A program made the translations under genes and the position numbers. From Molanna angustata (Eukaryota > Arthropoda > Insecta > Trichoptera > Molannidae), in NCBI GenBank assembly GCA_963576475.1, contig OY754979.1, forward strand, positions 27,850,034 to 27,914,033: 64,000 nt of DNA, read 5' to 3'. Of this stretch, positions 28,701 through 43,700 are shown in pieces (position 1 is the first letter of the stretch; the number at the start of each line of letters is the position of its first letter). A model generated the notes under the pieces. The model searched no databases, was not told the DNA's origin, and saw only the letters and a list, made by a program, of their open reading frames with translations.

Positions 28701-31700
28701 GACAGGAAGGCTTGGAAAGCTATTGTTCAGGAGGCTAAAGCTCTACCGGAGTTGTATGGCCATCGGAAATAAGTAAGTATACATATTATACAAAAAAAAT
28801 CACAACTCGACCCAACCCGTAAGGTTAATATCACGATGGTATGTAATTTTGATAATTTTTCATATTTATCTTATAATTCATATCGTTAGATAATCCTATT
28901 TTTAAAATTTACCCACGTTTTGGAGTCCAAAGGACTATTATTACTGATTAAACATTTCTGAAAGATAGACTTTTCCATCACCAGAACATTTAATATAAGG
29001 ATAATACGTTCCTGGTGATAGACAGTGCTGTCTGTTCGAAACGTTAGGTCAGTGAAAACGTTTTTTTGGACTACAGGTAAGGTACCTACTCTATAAAATG
29101 ACCTACAATAATAAACCGATTCATCGAACTACATAGAATCAGGGGAGCCTTGAGGTGAGATAATCACGAAAACGGCGCTATATAAATCATCCAAATTTAT
29201 TATTATTATTAAAAGTCCCGTCTAAAAGTGAAATCAAAACCCTCATGATTACCTACCCATACCATGTAGATATAATTATCACATGGAGTTCTATAATATA
29301 TTAAGATATTATAGAACTCCATATGACAATAATTATATCCATGATATGGGTAATCATGAGGGTTTTGATTTCACTTTTAGACGGGACTTGCCCCCAGGTA
29401 GGGAGATTCAACCGGCGCGCGAAATACTTGTGTAATTTGTGTTGTTATATTTACTTGGTTTACTATATTTGTACAGGAATGCCTGGTTTTTGGGTTGTAT
29501 AATTAAATTCGCTACTGATATCATGATGTACCTATATTATAGCGTCACGACATGATGGTAGGTAAGTATTTATATAAATATAATATGATGTAGGTACCTA
29601 AATTTCACTATCTATTCTGTGGTAGGCTGATAGCTGACTGTTCAGTAGAGCCTTGAATTAATTACCTACAACAGTGTAGTTCCGCCGACAAAAAAATGTT
29701 CGGTGAATTAAAATTCTGTTTCGTTCAAGTGCAATATAAAGTTCAGCGTTTCTCAAAGTAGTTGGTGCACTTAATTTAAAATATTATATTATGTTGACGA
29801 GTCATTAAATATATTAAGGCCCTTATTAACACCCATGATTTTGGGCATACGGGATGTACACATATATATGCGAACTTATTACCAACTAATGCATGAAACA
29901 GGAAGAAATATTGTATATCACCAAATCTGTGGAATACTAACAATATTTTTACGTGCAGCAAGGGTAAAATTTAGTTTTTTTTATTAGAAATTTTAGTTTT
30001 TTTTAATAAAAATAACAGTAATAATAAAAATAAAAACTCAGTCGGTAGATTTTCATATTATTTCGATTGAAGTAAAAATCTAGTTCATATGGCCTTGTAG
30101 TTTTATTAGTTATCTCCAATAAAAAAATATTATAGTTACATTAAAACTAATTTTACAAAAAAGGTAAAAAAATTCTATTTTCAAAAAACTCACGCAATAG
30201 AAAAAAATATGTAAAAAACTTTTTTGTTACAAAGACGTATCTTTCGAGGGTTCTGGAGAAAAGGTTTTTAAAATTGAGTATTTAGCCTACAGTAGACCCT
30301 TAAGAACTAGGTGTGTGAGTGGCGGAAAAAAATCATGCTGTAAATGATCCAGAGTCTATATTTAAATTACAGGATGATCTTAATAACTAAATATTTTGCA
30401 TTTTTTTCAAAGAATAAATATGTCATTGTAACAATTAAATATACACCCTCATACATTCCCTTAATTAAACATAAATCTTGTGCTATAGGTGAACGAAATC
30501 GGTCGGGATTAAAACTCGCAGCCACTAGATTACTAACCCTGCGCGCGTATCTCTACATAAGGAATTTCCACCATCCATAGAACTATTTAAAAGTCTGAGC
30601 TTTGTCTTGGATATTTTTTTATGTTGACAAATAACAACGTCTTTATCTGCTTTTTCACACTTTTGCGTTTCATGATAATGTGAATATTCAACTCCACCAA
30701 GCGTCGTTAACTACGCACGACATACTTCTCAATCGAAATATCGAAAACTTGAAAATGGGATTGGATATCAATGTAAAGGGTGAGGCCGCAGGTCTGAGAA
30801 CATAGATTGAGAGCCACTGCATCACTGTAACATCTTTAATATTGTAACAGCCAAAGTAAAAAAGCAACGTAGTGATTTTATGTTTTAGTACAATAAGTAA
30901 GACTATGGAATAGTCCCAAGTCCTGATATGAAGTCGGTTATCTCAAAACATATTCAAACGAGTGGGTTGTAACTAACAAAGGTTGACAATCTCTAAATGC
31001 ATTTTTATGAAGTTTTCTTCAATGGCACTACAGCCCAAATCGGGCTTTGGCCTCCTCCAACTTTCGCCTCCAACCATTCATGTCCTCAGCCATTGTTCTC
31101 CATCCGGTCACTTGGAGAAGCTGGTTCGCATCTTTGGTGACTTCGTCTTCCCATCCTAGTCTTCGTCTTCCTATCCTCCTCTTTCCCCACTGATGCCCCA
31201 TCATCACCCTCTTGGGTACCCGTGAGTTTGGCATTCTATGCATGTGTCCAGCCCATCTCAATCCTGAGAGCCTCATATGGGTTGAGATACTAGGGGCCTG
31301 GTAAAGGCTGTACATTAGATTCTTAAACAAATATAAGTTTCCCAGAGGACAAAAGTTTTCACAATACACCATACACACAAAAAAATTGTCACGAAACTTA
31401 TAGTATGCACTTTCTACATGATACCCGTTGAGAAATTGATGTATAAAAAATACGCATAAAAAATGTGAAATCATGACTCTCCACTATTCCATATTATGGA
31501 GAGTAAAAAGGCTTTAGCAAAAATATCTATCTGATAATACCTGATTTCTTCTTCCTCTCCTTATCCTTTTGTTTTCCTATCATTGCTATCAACTGCTATT
31601 ATATTCAATCTTTTTTTTTGCTTTTTTTCTCTTATTTTTATTATATGTATTTTTATAATGTCATAACCTTATTGCCATAGTACACATTGTATTGTATCAT

Positions 31701-34700
31701 CAACTCAAATTAAGTGTACAAAAAGATAAATAAATATATTTAGATAATGGCAATGATTTGATAACTTATGTATTATCACGTCGGGGTCACCACTATAATA
31801 ATAAACACTTATTTGCGCCATGCGTCATTTAACAATTTCTTCTAATTAATCAGTGTTTCCAGCTCAGAGAAGCAAGAATTGCACGAGACATGATTTTGAA
31901 TAGGTTTTTTCCTCTGCTTGAGCTCGAACCCAGGACGCCCGCACATAGATCAAATAATATAGTTGAGACTATAGATTTTAAGATATGATGAATCCATAAA
32001 CGTGGGAGTGAAATTTCATTATGGATTCATAAATTGATGCCTAGGGATTCGAATCAAAGTAACACGAGTCAACTACGACGTCACATCGAGACACGGGCGT
32101 CACACACGACGTACGTGAGTAGCATCCGATAAGCCACAATTATATATTACTAGTTATAACCCGTCAAAAACGACGGAATTTAATGTTATCTATGACCTTC
32201 TGTCATATCGCCAGTCGAGACGACAGCAGCATGAAAAAAATATTGCTGTGGGAGGAGTTGAAGGAAGGGGAGGAAGATCCCACACTAGATGAACTGGTCA
32301 AATTAAGGCTGTCACGGGAACGAGAAGGGAAGATGGTCACGATCCTCAGCAATGAGGATAGCGACGCAGAGAGAAATGATTATTCTGCACGATATTTAAA
32401 TTTTGCGTCAGATGTGCCATCGCATTGATACACCGCTTGTAATTATATTATATTCTACCTCTTGGTACTCTATGTGCGCTTGATACGTCATCATTTGATT
32501 TAATCGGTTGGGTGGTGGCAGAGCTGTCAGCGCGCTGGGTTATTAATCCAATGGTCGCGAGTTCGAATCCTGCCACGACCGATTTCGTTCACCTATACAC
32601 GGAAAAAAAAATTTCAAAAAATTTCTTCAGTCAAGAATATTTTTTCATATATAACGAAAATAATATTCTCTCAAATTAGGATTTTTTAGTTTTATCTCAA
32701 AACAGTATTTTCTTAATTCAAATAAATTTGTTTGAATTAAGAAAATATTGTTTTGAGATAAAACAAAAAATCTTAATTTGAGAGAATATTATTTTCGTTA
32801 TACCTATATGAAAAAATATTCTTGACTGAAGAAAACTTTTTTTTCTGTGTAGTATAAGCATTAGTGGTTAGTTTAAGGAATGTATGAGGATGTATATGTA
32901 CTTGTTACAAGAACATATTCATTCTTTAAAAAAAAGTAACGTTACACAGGTAAATAAAGACACAGATATAGGAAATTATTTTAGTTGATATCCACCGACT
33001 AACGTCGTATGTGAAGATCCTACGTTTGATGATATTATTTACCTACACGACTCCTTCTATACTGTGTTTCACTGAAAGGTGCACTTCGTGGTAATGTTGG
33101 TACGAATGTCATTCAATCAAATAAACTGAATAATGTTGCCATATCGCTTATTTAAGTTCTTCTTATCTCATATTTAAAACTAAATAATAAAAAAACTGTA
33201 AAAGAAAATGATCTCAAATTTATATGATAGAATGAAACATGTTTTCATTAATTATTTAAAACAAAACATACTAACTTAGTGCAGATTTATCAGAAATAAC
33301 TTTAAACAATTTATTTATTTTATTTATATAATTTATGTATCTACATGTGTACAAAGGCAGGTTTATTGCCATAAGGCAATTTCTTCCAAACAACCCGAGC
33401 AACGTGAAGTCTCTAAGTAAAATTGGTACAATACTTATTTAGTGAGAAATAAATTGATAAAAAAATAAAATAAAGGAGAAAGAAAAAAATACAAAGAGAA
33501 AAAAATGAAAAGAGAGTTATAAAAAAGAATAATAAAAATAACACCTCACATAGCAATGAGGAAAAGGAGGTTACGGAAGGATATAGAAGGAATTCAGGAA
33601 CTATTTGACAAATAAAGTTTTTATCATTTTTTTGTAGATACATAATATAAACAAATTCAATGCACACTGGAGGGCTTATAAAGTATGACGAAATTGTGAA
33701 TGTACATTAACAAAAGAAAGAATGCGAAAATAAAACAAAGAAAATATACAATAGACTAGGAAAAAAATGTAAACAATAAAAACATCATAGCAAATAAGGA
33801 TTGGGAAAGAACAAGGAGAGGAAAACGGGATCAGGTGTTTAGGGATAAATATTCCTACTTTGGATTTTTCTTGAAAATACCAAGTGAGTTACGCGACGTC
33901 GTACGTAGGCGATTTGAACGCGAATGCGAAGCGGCGCGACGCGGCGGGAAAATAACAAACAGTCGGTAACTATGAAAGTGTCCTACGTTACCAAAGACCT
34001 TATAATATAATATTATAAGGTCTTTGTACGTTACCAAACGCGCGTAGGGTACTCGCGTGTAACCGCATCGGATCGCTTCGCAATCGCGTTCGCTTTGAAT
34101 CGCCTACGTAAGACGTCGCGTTAGACGATGCAATATCCGGACTTAGACTATTGCATAATCTTGCTGATTGTACTTCGAACGAAGAGCTGAAAAATTCTGT
34201 GATATGGACAGGGATAGTTAGTGTCGTGCGTTCAGCAGATCGGAGTGGAAGTCCATGCTTGGATAAATAAATTTTTACAACACCAAATGCAATCATACCA
34301 ACATAACCACAAAGAGCACTTTTAAATGAAACGCACTCTACCAACGATTTTATCTAGAAGACTCCCTCTAGCAGCGAATATTTAAAACTCATTAGTATTT
34401 TTGATAAGTACAATTCATCATCGAAAACAACGATCACCACTTCACATAAAGCGTCCACGCTATCGAATTTTGTGAACTATACATAATACAGCCCAACCTA
34501 TAGGAACAACCTACAATCGTATTAATAGTATAAATGTTAAGTACACAAACTTTAAACTAATAATATGTTGTTGTTGATTTTTTTTGTATGATAGCATTTC
34601 AAGTAGTCAAATCAAATACTCACATTCTGGAAAATTGAATATTTGTAAAAAGAATATTAATATCTAGGATAGAAATGTGTTCAGTAAAAATCCATTCATA

Positions 34701-37700
34701 GATTATCAATCTTTAAAAAAAAGGTATTGGTTAACCCAATAGATATTTTTTTCAATGACAACGCTTAATTTCTTCAATATAAAACTGCATTCATACATAA
34801 TCACGTCATGTCCCTAACATTCATTGCCTCGTTAACATGTTTGTCTGTTGTTCACGTTTCATAGGGCTGTATTTATACACCATTGTGCTCTCAATGCTCT
34901 AGTCGATTGCTAAGCATTGAGAAAATTTTTAGTAAGTTTTATGAATTCGGGCCTTACAGTTCCGTCTTTCAGAATATCATTCACATGGTCGTGCCATCTA
35001 ATTTCGTTCCTGTCAGCTTTGTATATTATTTTCTTCGTAAAAAAAATAACTGATATATTTTCCATAGACAAAGCTTAATATCTTCTATATTTTTCTGTTT
35101 GTTTCGTAACTATTTTTCGTCATATTTAGGTACCAATTTATATTGCGTCTGGACATTTAGCTTAGGGCGGAACCACAATGCTGTCAATTTACAAAAAAAT
35201 CCAGTAACTTTTGTATCATTTCACTCGAATCGTGTCCTTTATTTATTTATTAAGAGAAAAAACAATTACACACCACACATATTATACATTTTTTATACAT
35301 AAAGTTGATATATTATATGTATGTGCAATCACAATATTACCCATAGAGAAATTACAATGTAAACATAGACGTGCTTAGAGATTAAGATAGAGATAAAAGT
35401 TATAAAATATAAAAAATCTATAAATATTGAAAAAACATATTTGAAGAATAAAGTATAAATTTGAATTCACGGGAATAATATTTTAAAAATCATCCATATA
35501 ACATCCGAAACAGTACATTCCAGCTATATCCAGGTTCTAAGAGGCTGTATTTGTGATCTTTTTTTTAAAATTTCCCTTTTGAATATAGATTCGGATACAG
35601 TAAAAATGTCAGTATGGTTATTAAAGTTTTTACATATTCTGTTAAGAGTGCATATAACAGATTATTTTTATGTTTCCCAACCACCCTCAGCAATATATTT
35701 TCTTATTCTTCTCAACTCATGAATCTGTCAATATATGTTCGTCTATCATGTATACACATGCACACCCTCTCTCTCACACACACATACGCACCCACACACT
35801 CACACTCTTTCTAGATATCTCTTTCACACACACACACACATGTATGTATTACTCTTCTCTCATGCGCGCACCCACACTAATTCACACTTTTTTGTTGTAT
35901 TATTTTGATATTAGGTATAGTACGTAAGAGGTACATGTTATATTTGTATTTTTATTTATTTAATTTTAATAATTGTATGCATGTACTGTGTGCTGTCCTT
36001 TGTAAAATAAAATAAAAATAAAATATAACGCTAAATCTAGTGACTGAGAACATAATATATTAAAACCCTCTAATACACTATGAAGTTAGGTGCTAGTAAG
36101 GGTAACTATCGCGTGCGTTAACAAGGGTTTATACGTGATTTAAATTATCAGAAAATCGAAATTTGTTGATTTTTTGCATTTTACTTTACGAATAAACCTT
36201 ACTTGAAACGAAAAAACCTTATCGGTCATTCACTTTGATTTTATACACTCTTTAAGCATATAAAAGATTTATTTCTTTTCGACACATAGTTATGGATTAT
36301 TTTTAAGAAAATGCTGTAAAAAAGGATAATTTTAATATATTTTTAGGGGAATTAAGGTTGAATTTTAAAATTGTGTGACTAACATTCAGTAGAGAAATGT
36401 TGAAAATAAGTACTTATGATATTTTTTCTAGAAACACACTGTTTAAGATATTGGAGGAATTTGATTTAAAATTGGGGGGTGTTAAGGTTTATATGCCCCC
36501 TTAGCGGATGTATTTATCTACACATCGGCTCGAATCGAGGTCACATTAATTTATTTTCTTCCTACCCTACCCTGGAGCAATCCACTCCAGTCTATGATGG
36601 TCCCAGCCTCGAGTGTCGGGCGAGTAGTCCTCGTCAGCCAGGGGATGAATTTTGTTGATTCAGGGGAACGAGCCATCATTCAAAGTTCTTTCCCTTTCAC
36701 AGCGAGGAAGTGGAGATATACATACATATTATCGTGGTACAACGCTGATGGAATATTAAAGTAGGCCGCCTGCCACCACACTACTTCAGTAGAGGCCACT
36801 CAACGTTGCTGCTTATATTCATTATCTAAAGATGGCGTAACACAAGGACGGCAGATTCTCGAGGAAATCCTTCGAGACACCCTATTAATTAATTATTATT
36901 AGCATTAATACTGTTGTCGCTCAAAATAATATAAAGTTTTTTTTGTTTTTTGAACGCTGTTCACTGTACACTGGCTGGCTTATAGTTTCATTTTTTCATT
37001 CCAATTAGCGATTTTTATAAATGAATGTAGGAATTATCTTATCAAAATTAAACAAAAACGAAAGATTATTGTATGATAATGATAATTCCTCAAGTAATTA
37101 TCTCTTGTAAAATAAAAGGTTAAAAATGTAACTGTAAAAAAAACCCTATGTAATTTTGCATTGCTACAATCTGCATAAAGTTTTTCTGACACTGGGGCAC
37201 ATTTTTTTGGGTAAGCGTCTCTTGAAAGTAAAGTTTTGTTTTCTGTGAAAACAGATATGTTTACATATTCGGTAAATACGGATAATAATAGCTGTGAGGC
37301 ACCAGCTTAGAATAGTGCTTCCAATCTTTTCTATTATTGTTTTCGAGTGTCTCGTAAGAGCCGGGTAATAGAAAATACAACATGCAACAATAACATCTCA
37401 CATAGTTCAGCAATGAAGTTCACCACCCATTCTGAATGTAGTGCCTTTTTAGGTGAGACGATACGTGTTGTGCTCCCTTTTATAAGGCAATTCACACCCC
37501 CACACCTTTCGCTGGTTACCCCACATTGTGGGATATTTTTTTTAAAATGAATATGTCCTTGTTAAACAAGTAGGTACATATACCTATGTACATCTTCCTA
37601 CGTTCCCTAAAATAAGCAAATAAATGCTTGTTCTATAGGTGAACGAAATCGGTCGAGGAAGGATTCGAACTCGCGACCACTGGATTATTAGCCCAGCGCG

Positions 37701-40700
37701 CTAACCGCTCTGCCATCGACCCATTTAAATGTGCTTCATTCAATATTTCAATATTCATTCATTCATTCACACCATATGTCGTGATGGTGTGAATGAATAT
37801 TGAAAAAGGTATTGTTGAAGTGTTTTACACAGAAACACGATGAAAAAATCTTCGCCGACCGCCGTGGCACTGTTGGTAAGCCGTTCGGTTTCTGTGCGGG
37901 CGTCCTGGGTTCGATTCCCAGCAGATGAGAAATTTATTTAAATCCGTTTCTCACGCAAATATTGCTTCTCTGGGCTGGAAACAATAGTTATTTGGAAGAA
38001 ATTGCCATACGGCAATAAACTCGCTACTTGCGCAGGGTGATGATAAAAAAATCTTTAATGTTCCTCGTGGAAATATTTTTATGTGATATTTGGTGTAGGT
38101 ACACTGAGATTGTAAAACATGTATAACTTTTGAACCGTCAATTTCCAGACCCCAATTGGATATACCGTCTTTTATTGCCTCTTGTCGTTTGGTCCATTTC
38201 TTTTGGCCCATTCTGGGGGCATTTTCTGGAGGTGGCGTAAATCCTTCGAGCACATCCTATTAATAATTACAATTCATCAGAAATAATACCAAGATGGCGG
38301 GCGGCGATTTTCAAGAACATAATTGGAATTTGATCAAAATAAATGTTATAATTAATAGGGACCCACAATCGCGAACTGAAGAAAAATATTATCTTTTCAA
38401 ATTAAAATTTCAATTTTGCGGTCGAAATTGAAAATTAATCAAACTTTTCATTTAAAGAAAACAAAAATTAAAATATTAAGTATACAACATTAATTTTCAT
38501 ACTTTTCTTTGAATTCTTACTAAAAGTAAAATTACGCGCACATGTAAAATTGTATTTTTCAAAGCTCAACTATTATAAATAACTTGCTAACATAATTGCT
38601 GAAAAAACAGAAGTAATTATAAAATAAAAAATATCAAGAACTTTCGATAAAAAATATGTTTATTTCAAAAAAATTAAATAAATTGAAAAATACACCTATT
38701 ATGAAGTTTTTGTTTAGGTATCTAAACTGATTTTTTTAATTTCATGACATCATGGAATGCTGTGAATTTCGTTTCGTATTCCGAACATTATGAATCCGAA
38801 TTTTGAAAATGTTACACACTATTACGTCATTTGTAGTTTCAGAAACGAATACAAAAAATTATCCATTCTAAAACAAGTCGATTGTGGCTTACACTAAAGT
38901 CTCCACTAAATAGTAAGTGTACATTTTTATCTTCTTTGAAGGTTGACAATCCCTGAATGCACTTTTGAAGAGTGTATTATTATTTATTTATTTTTTAAAT
39001 GGCACTTGTAACCTCAAATGGAGGAACATTGGCCAGAGTCAAGTTTTTTACAAAATCGTGCATCTTAATTACATTAAAATAAAAAAAATATATATAAAGT
39101 ATGTGGAATACAAAAAAAAGGTTAATAATTAATACTGAAATTAAAAATTTAAAAACTTGGGGAAAAAGTTTTTTTTTTATTTTGTTAATGGGAATTAGAA
39201 AATGAAATAACAATTTGACGTTATTCTGTCTGATAAATTTTGTAAGAACATTAAGTACTTGAAATTTATTAAGGTTAAATAATGAGGTGATATTAAAAAG
39301 AGTGTATTTCTATTGAATCAAAAATTCAAACAAAATTATAAAATTCGATTTTCCCGACCGTGAGAGCATTTTTAAATTTCCAACAGATGAAATCGTAGAG
39401 AAAAAATGAACCGTTGTCTATGGAAAACTAATCAGCTCTAAGTTGGTGTACTTTACACAAATGGTATCGATTATGAAGTTCATCGGCCTTTTAGTTTGGG
39501 CTGTACAGAGGACACAAATTTTCATATTTGTGTACGGCATACGGATTACGGCATACACACAAAATCATCACGACGAAACTCAAAGTATACACTCTACATG
39601 GTCTTCTTCTCCATGGCTATATTCCAACTCTGCTTGTGCCGACTGTTGGAGTCAGCTCTCCTCGTCCTCAAATTATAGGTCCTTCTGTCCTGTATTATGT
39701 CACCAAGGTCATGTCTCTGCAATTGCTTTCGTCTTTGTACGATTCAGGAATTCTTTGGTCTTCCTCTCGATGTAAGTCGAGGAATATTGAAAATTGGTCT
39801 ATTCCTCTGGATGTAAGTCGAGGAATATTGAAAATTGGTCTATTCCTCTGGATGTAAGTCGAGAAATATTGAAAATTGGTCTTACTCTGGATGTAAGTCG
39901 AGGAATATTGAAAATTGGTCTTCCTCTGGATGTAAGTCGAGGAATATTGAAAATTGGTCTATTCCTCTGGATGTAAGTCGAGGAATATTGAAAATAGGTC
40001 TATTCCTCTGGATGTAAGTCGAGGAATATTGAAAATAGGTCTATTCCTCTGGATGTAAGTCGAGGAATATTGAAAATTTGTCTTACTCTGGATGTAAGTC
40101 GAGGAATATTGAAAATTGGTCTTCCTCTGGATGTAAGTCGAGGAATATTGAAAATTGGTCTATTCCTCTGGATGTAAGTCGAGGAATATTGAAAATTGGT
40201 CTATTCCTCTGGATGTAAGTCGAGGAATATTGAAAATTGGTCTTCCTCTGGATGTAAGTCGAGGAATATTGAAAATTGGTCTTCCTCTGGATGTTAGTCG
40301 AGGAATATTGAAAATTGGTCTATTCCTCTGGATGTAAGTCGAGGAATATTGAAAATTGGTCTATTCCTCTGGATGTAAGTCGAGGAATATTGAAAATTGG
40401 TCTTCCTCTGGATGTAAGTCATGGAGATTGCTTGGGTTTGTTTCGTCCCGTAAGGATATTGCTTCACAAAGAACGCCGATTGCACTTAATGACGCTCTAA
40501 GAAGCCGTTCATAATGACCGGAAACAGACGCTCTAAAGACACTCCACTCTGTGGCGTTCAGATTGAACGTCTAGTGTATGCACCAAACGCTCGGTAAAAT
40601 TGTCGGGTGAAAAACGCTGTGACAGTTATAGTATCTGTTGACTTTCAGTTGACTTTTATTTTATCTGTAGAATGATGACTTGTATCTGTTTCTGTGGTAT

Positions 40701-43700
40701 CTATTATGTCAGTTGACATTATTTATGATGACAATATGCATTCACAAAGAGGTTAATTTATAAAAATATCATTCAACTATTTCCAATAAAAGGACAGAGA
40801 TCACTATTTTCACCACTGCCCAATTGGTGTCTTTCGATGAAAATATAACCTAAAAAGAGGCATGTATGATATAAATGACATTCAACATTAAAAACGCCCG
40901 ATGCTGCGTTTGATTGAAATGCCGCAAGAAAGCATTCAGTAAGATTGGTGTGAAAAACGCCATAATCTGCAACTTCGGGTACATCCGACGTCCGACGTCG
41001 AGCGTTGTATCTCGTTGGCGTTGTATAAAAATAATACGTTTAAAAATTGTGAAACCACGACTCTCCACTATTCCATAGTAGAGGAGAGTAAAAAAGATGT
41101 GCGAAATAGTAAAGATTAAAAATATATAAGATTATGTTCATACAGTGAGTAAGGACAACATTAGTGGGACTTCTATAATACCAATACACGTGCGGAGTCC
41201 GCATACCTAGTCATTATTATGCAATTATTGTAGAGTGCATGCAGTACCTATTGCATGCTATTAATAGTAGGTAAATATACGTATTGTGAGTATTTAAAAC
41301 ATTATCTTCGTGGTACCAGTTCACGTGCTATGAATACTTTCATACGTTTAAAGCACGGTAAAAAGTTCAGACCACGGAAAACACGGAAAAAATCCCCTAC
41401 AGTTGAATTCATAAAAAATAATATTAAATTTGGCCTATTGCAGTAGCGCTGTTCCAATGCAAGGTATTAATATGAAAATTTAAATATTTAAAGGGTTTTA
41501 ATTTTTCAAATTTCAAAAGGGTCTTAAACTGTATAAACAGTTTGACACCTCAGTTACATAATATGTGTTTATTTAATAGAATACAACAGCTACCAAAAAA
41601 ATTAAACAAAAATATAATAATATTTTTATAATGCCAATTATAGTATTCTATCATGTATGTATGTATAACAAGATATTTTATTACGTTTTAACAATTTCGA
41701 AAACAGGATGGGAAAGTAGAAAGATAGGGGGGGAGTTGAGGTAAATAAATAAAATAAATAAATAACAGTTATAGAATGCTATTATTAAAAAAAAATGGTA
41801 AGAAGTGTTATACCTATAAATGTTTTATTATAAGTGTTATTGGTCTTCTTTACCATTTGCGGCTTCACAATAATCCGACGCTTAGCCAGTTTCGGCAATA
41901 AAAAAACTAGCTAAGCGTCTGATTAAGGTCGCAAATGGCAAGTAAAACCGAATGGGTTCCCGTATTTTGAGGGCATTATTAATAAAACACAACCTTTCCT
42001 ATATAAAATACGTATATATTTAAGAGGTAGATATGAAGAGGCAACTACTGTCAACGATTAAACAGCATGAAGTGACATATTTTGAACAGCGGATGAATTT
42101 TGAAGAGGAAGATCGAGGACGAAGTATACAGAAAAGTGAGGTTATGAATTCACAATGTAAGACATGGGTGATCGCCGCCGTGGCATAGTTTGGCTTATGT
42201 GCGAGCGTCCTGAGTTTGATCCTCAGCAAAGGAGAAATTTATTCCACACGCATTACACTAGATTTAAATTTAACGACGGATATGTACTTAGTTCCAAAAT
42301 ATAATAATAAATACGGTAAGAGAACGTTAGAATATAATGTACCTAAATTTCTTAATATGATGCCGGCTTCTATTAAGAAATGCAAAAGCAAAAACAATGT
42401 AAAAAGACTTGTAAAGGAATGGCTATTGAGGTGTGGCTTTATATATAATTAACAGATCTCAAACGATTTTTTTGTCATTTCATTTATATAATAATAAATA
42501 GATAAGTTTTGTACCATAGGATGGAGTGTATGTTTGGGAGACCATCTTTTTTTTACTGTACCTAATGTTGTTTTTTATTATTATAATATACTTAGATATT
42601 GTCTTGAGAACACGCCGACAAGTCTAGAAATTACATAGACTTGGCGTGACTCAGAAACATTTATTTTGTAATATTTTTATGTTTTTTTTATTATTTTTCA
42701 ATAAAAAAAACGCATTTATTGCATCTCTGGGCTGGAAATACGCCACTAGTGCAGGGTGCGAGGAAGTTTTTGTTTATTTTGTGTTTGAATCGTCAAGTTG
42801 GGAGTATGAATAGATAATTTGATTAGTGACGGTCGGGGCGTGGCCTTTGATTATGCAAATATATAAATACCTACATATATACATTATATTTAATTTGATG
42901 AAACTGCAATACTATAATAATGATTGGTATTCATCAATGCCACGACACTGTACGGTAATTGGTTCATTAATATTCATAGCTTACTACAATACCACAATAA
43001 CAACAATATATAGTGAGACCAGCTACTAAATACCGACGAAGTGTAATGCTGACGACTACTGAGGTTCTCGGCAGAATCGATGAAACCAGGGGCATTTTGA
43101 ACACCACATCAAAAAGGCGTGCAAATTGAAAAAAATACATGTGTTGCGACACGAAGATCTGCTACTAGGTACACAACATCTTGGAGGGAATGGTTGCAGA
43201 GAGAACAACTGGCAGAGGGCGTCCTCGCCGGAAGTATCTATATTTAGGTGCGCGAGGTTATGAAGTTATGATAAGAGCGACTGACTGGAAAATTGTAGAG
43301 CTGACAGAGAAAAAAGAATGAGAGGAAGAGGTCTCCCAAGAATACATTGGCAAGACAACGTCAACAGTAGGTATTCTGAAAGAAGGAAACGTAAGAAATA
43401 TAATATAAAAAAAATACAATGAGATATCTACGCAGAGTGAAAATTAGAGTTTATTATATCTGTGCAAACCGTCCGCTTCTCCAAAATTAGAGTTTATTAT
43501 ATCTGTGCAAACCGTCCGCTTCTCCAAAATTTGAGTTTATTATATCTGTGCAAACCGTCCGCTTCTCCAAAATTTGAGTTTATTATATCTGTGCAAACCG
43601 TCCGCTTCTCCAAAATTTGAGTTTATTATATCTGTGCAAACCGTCCGCTTCTCCAAAATTAGAGTTTATTATATCTTTGCAAACCGTCCGCTTCTCCAAA

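Noticed and set aside
35755..35890. Protein-coding region rich in His/Thr
   Set aside because: It is a CA-dinucleotide-rich stretch translated in several frames.
39794..40500. Repeated [13 protein letters not shown] reading frames
   Set aside because: Products of the 39/41-bp minisatellite; frame changes with unit length and there is no gene context.
41255..41446. 63-residue basic open frame
   Set aside because: No recognisable domain, partner exon or conservation evidence.
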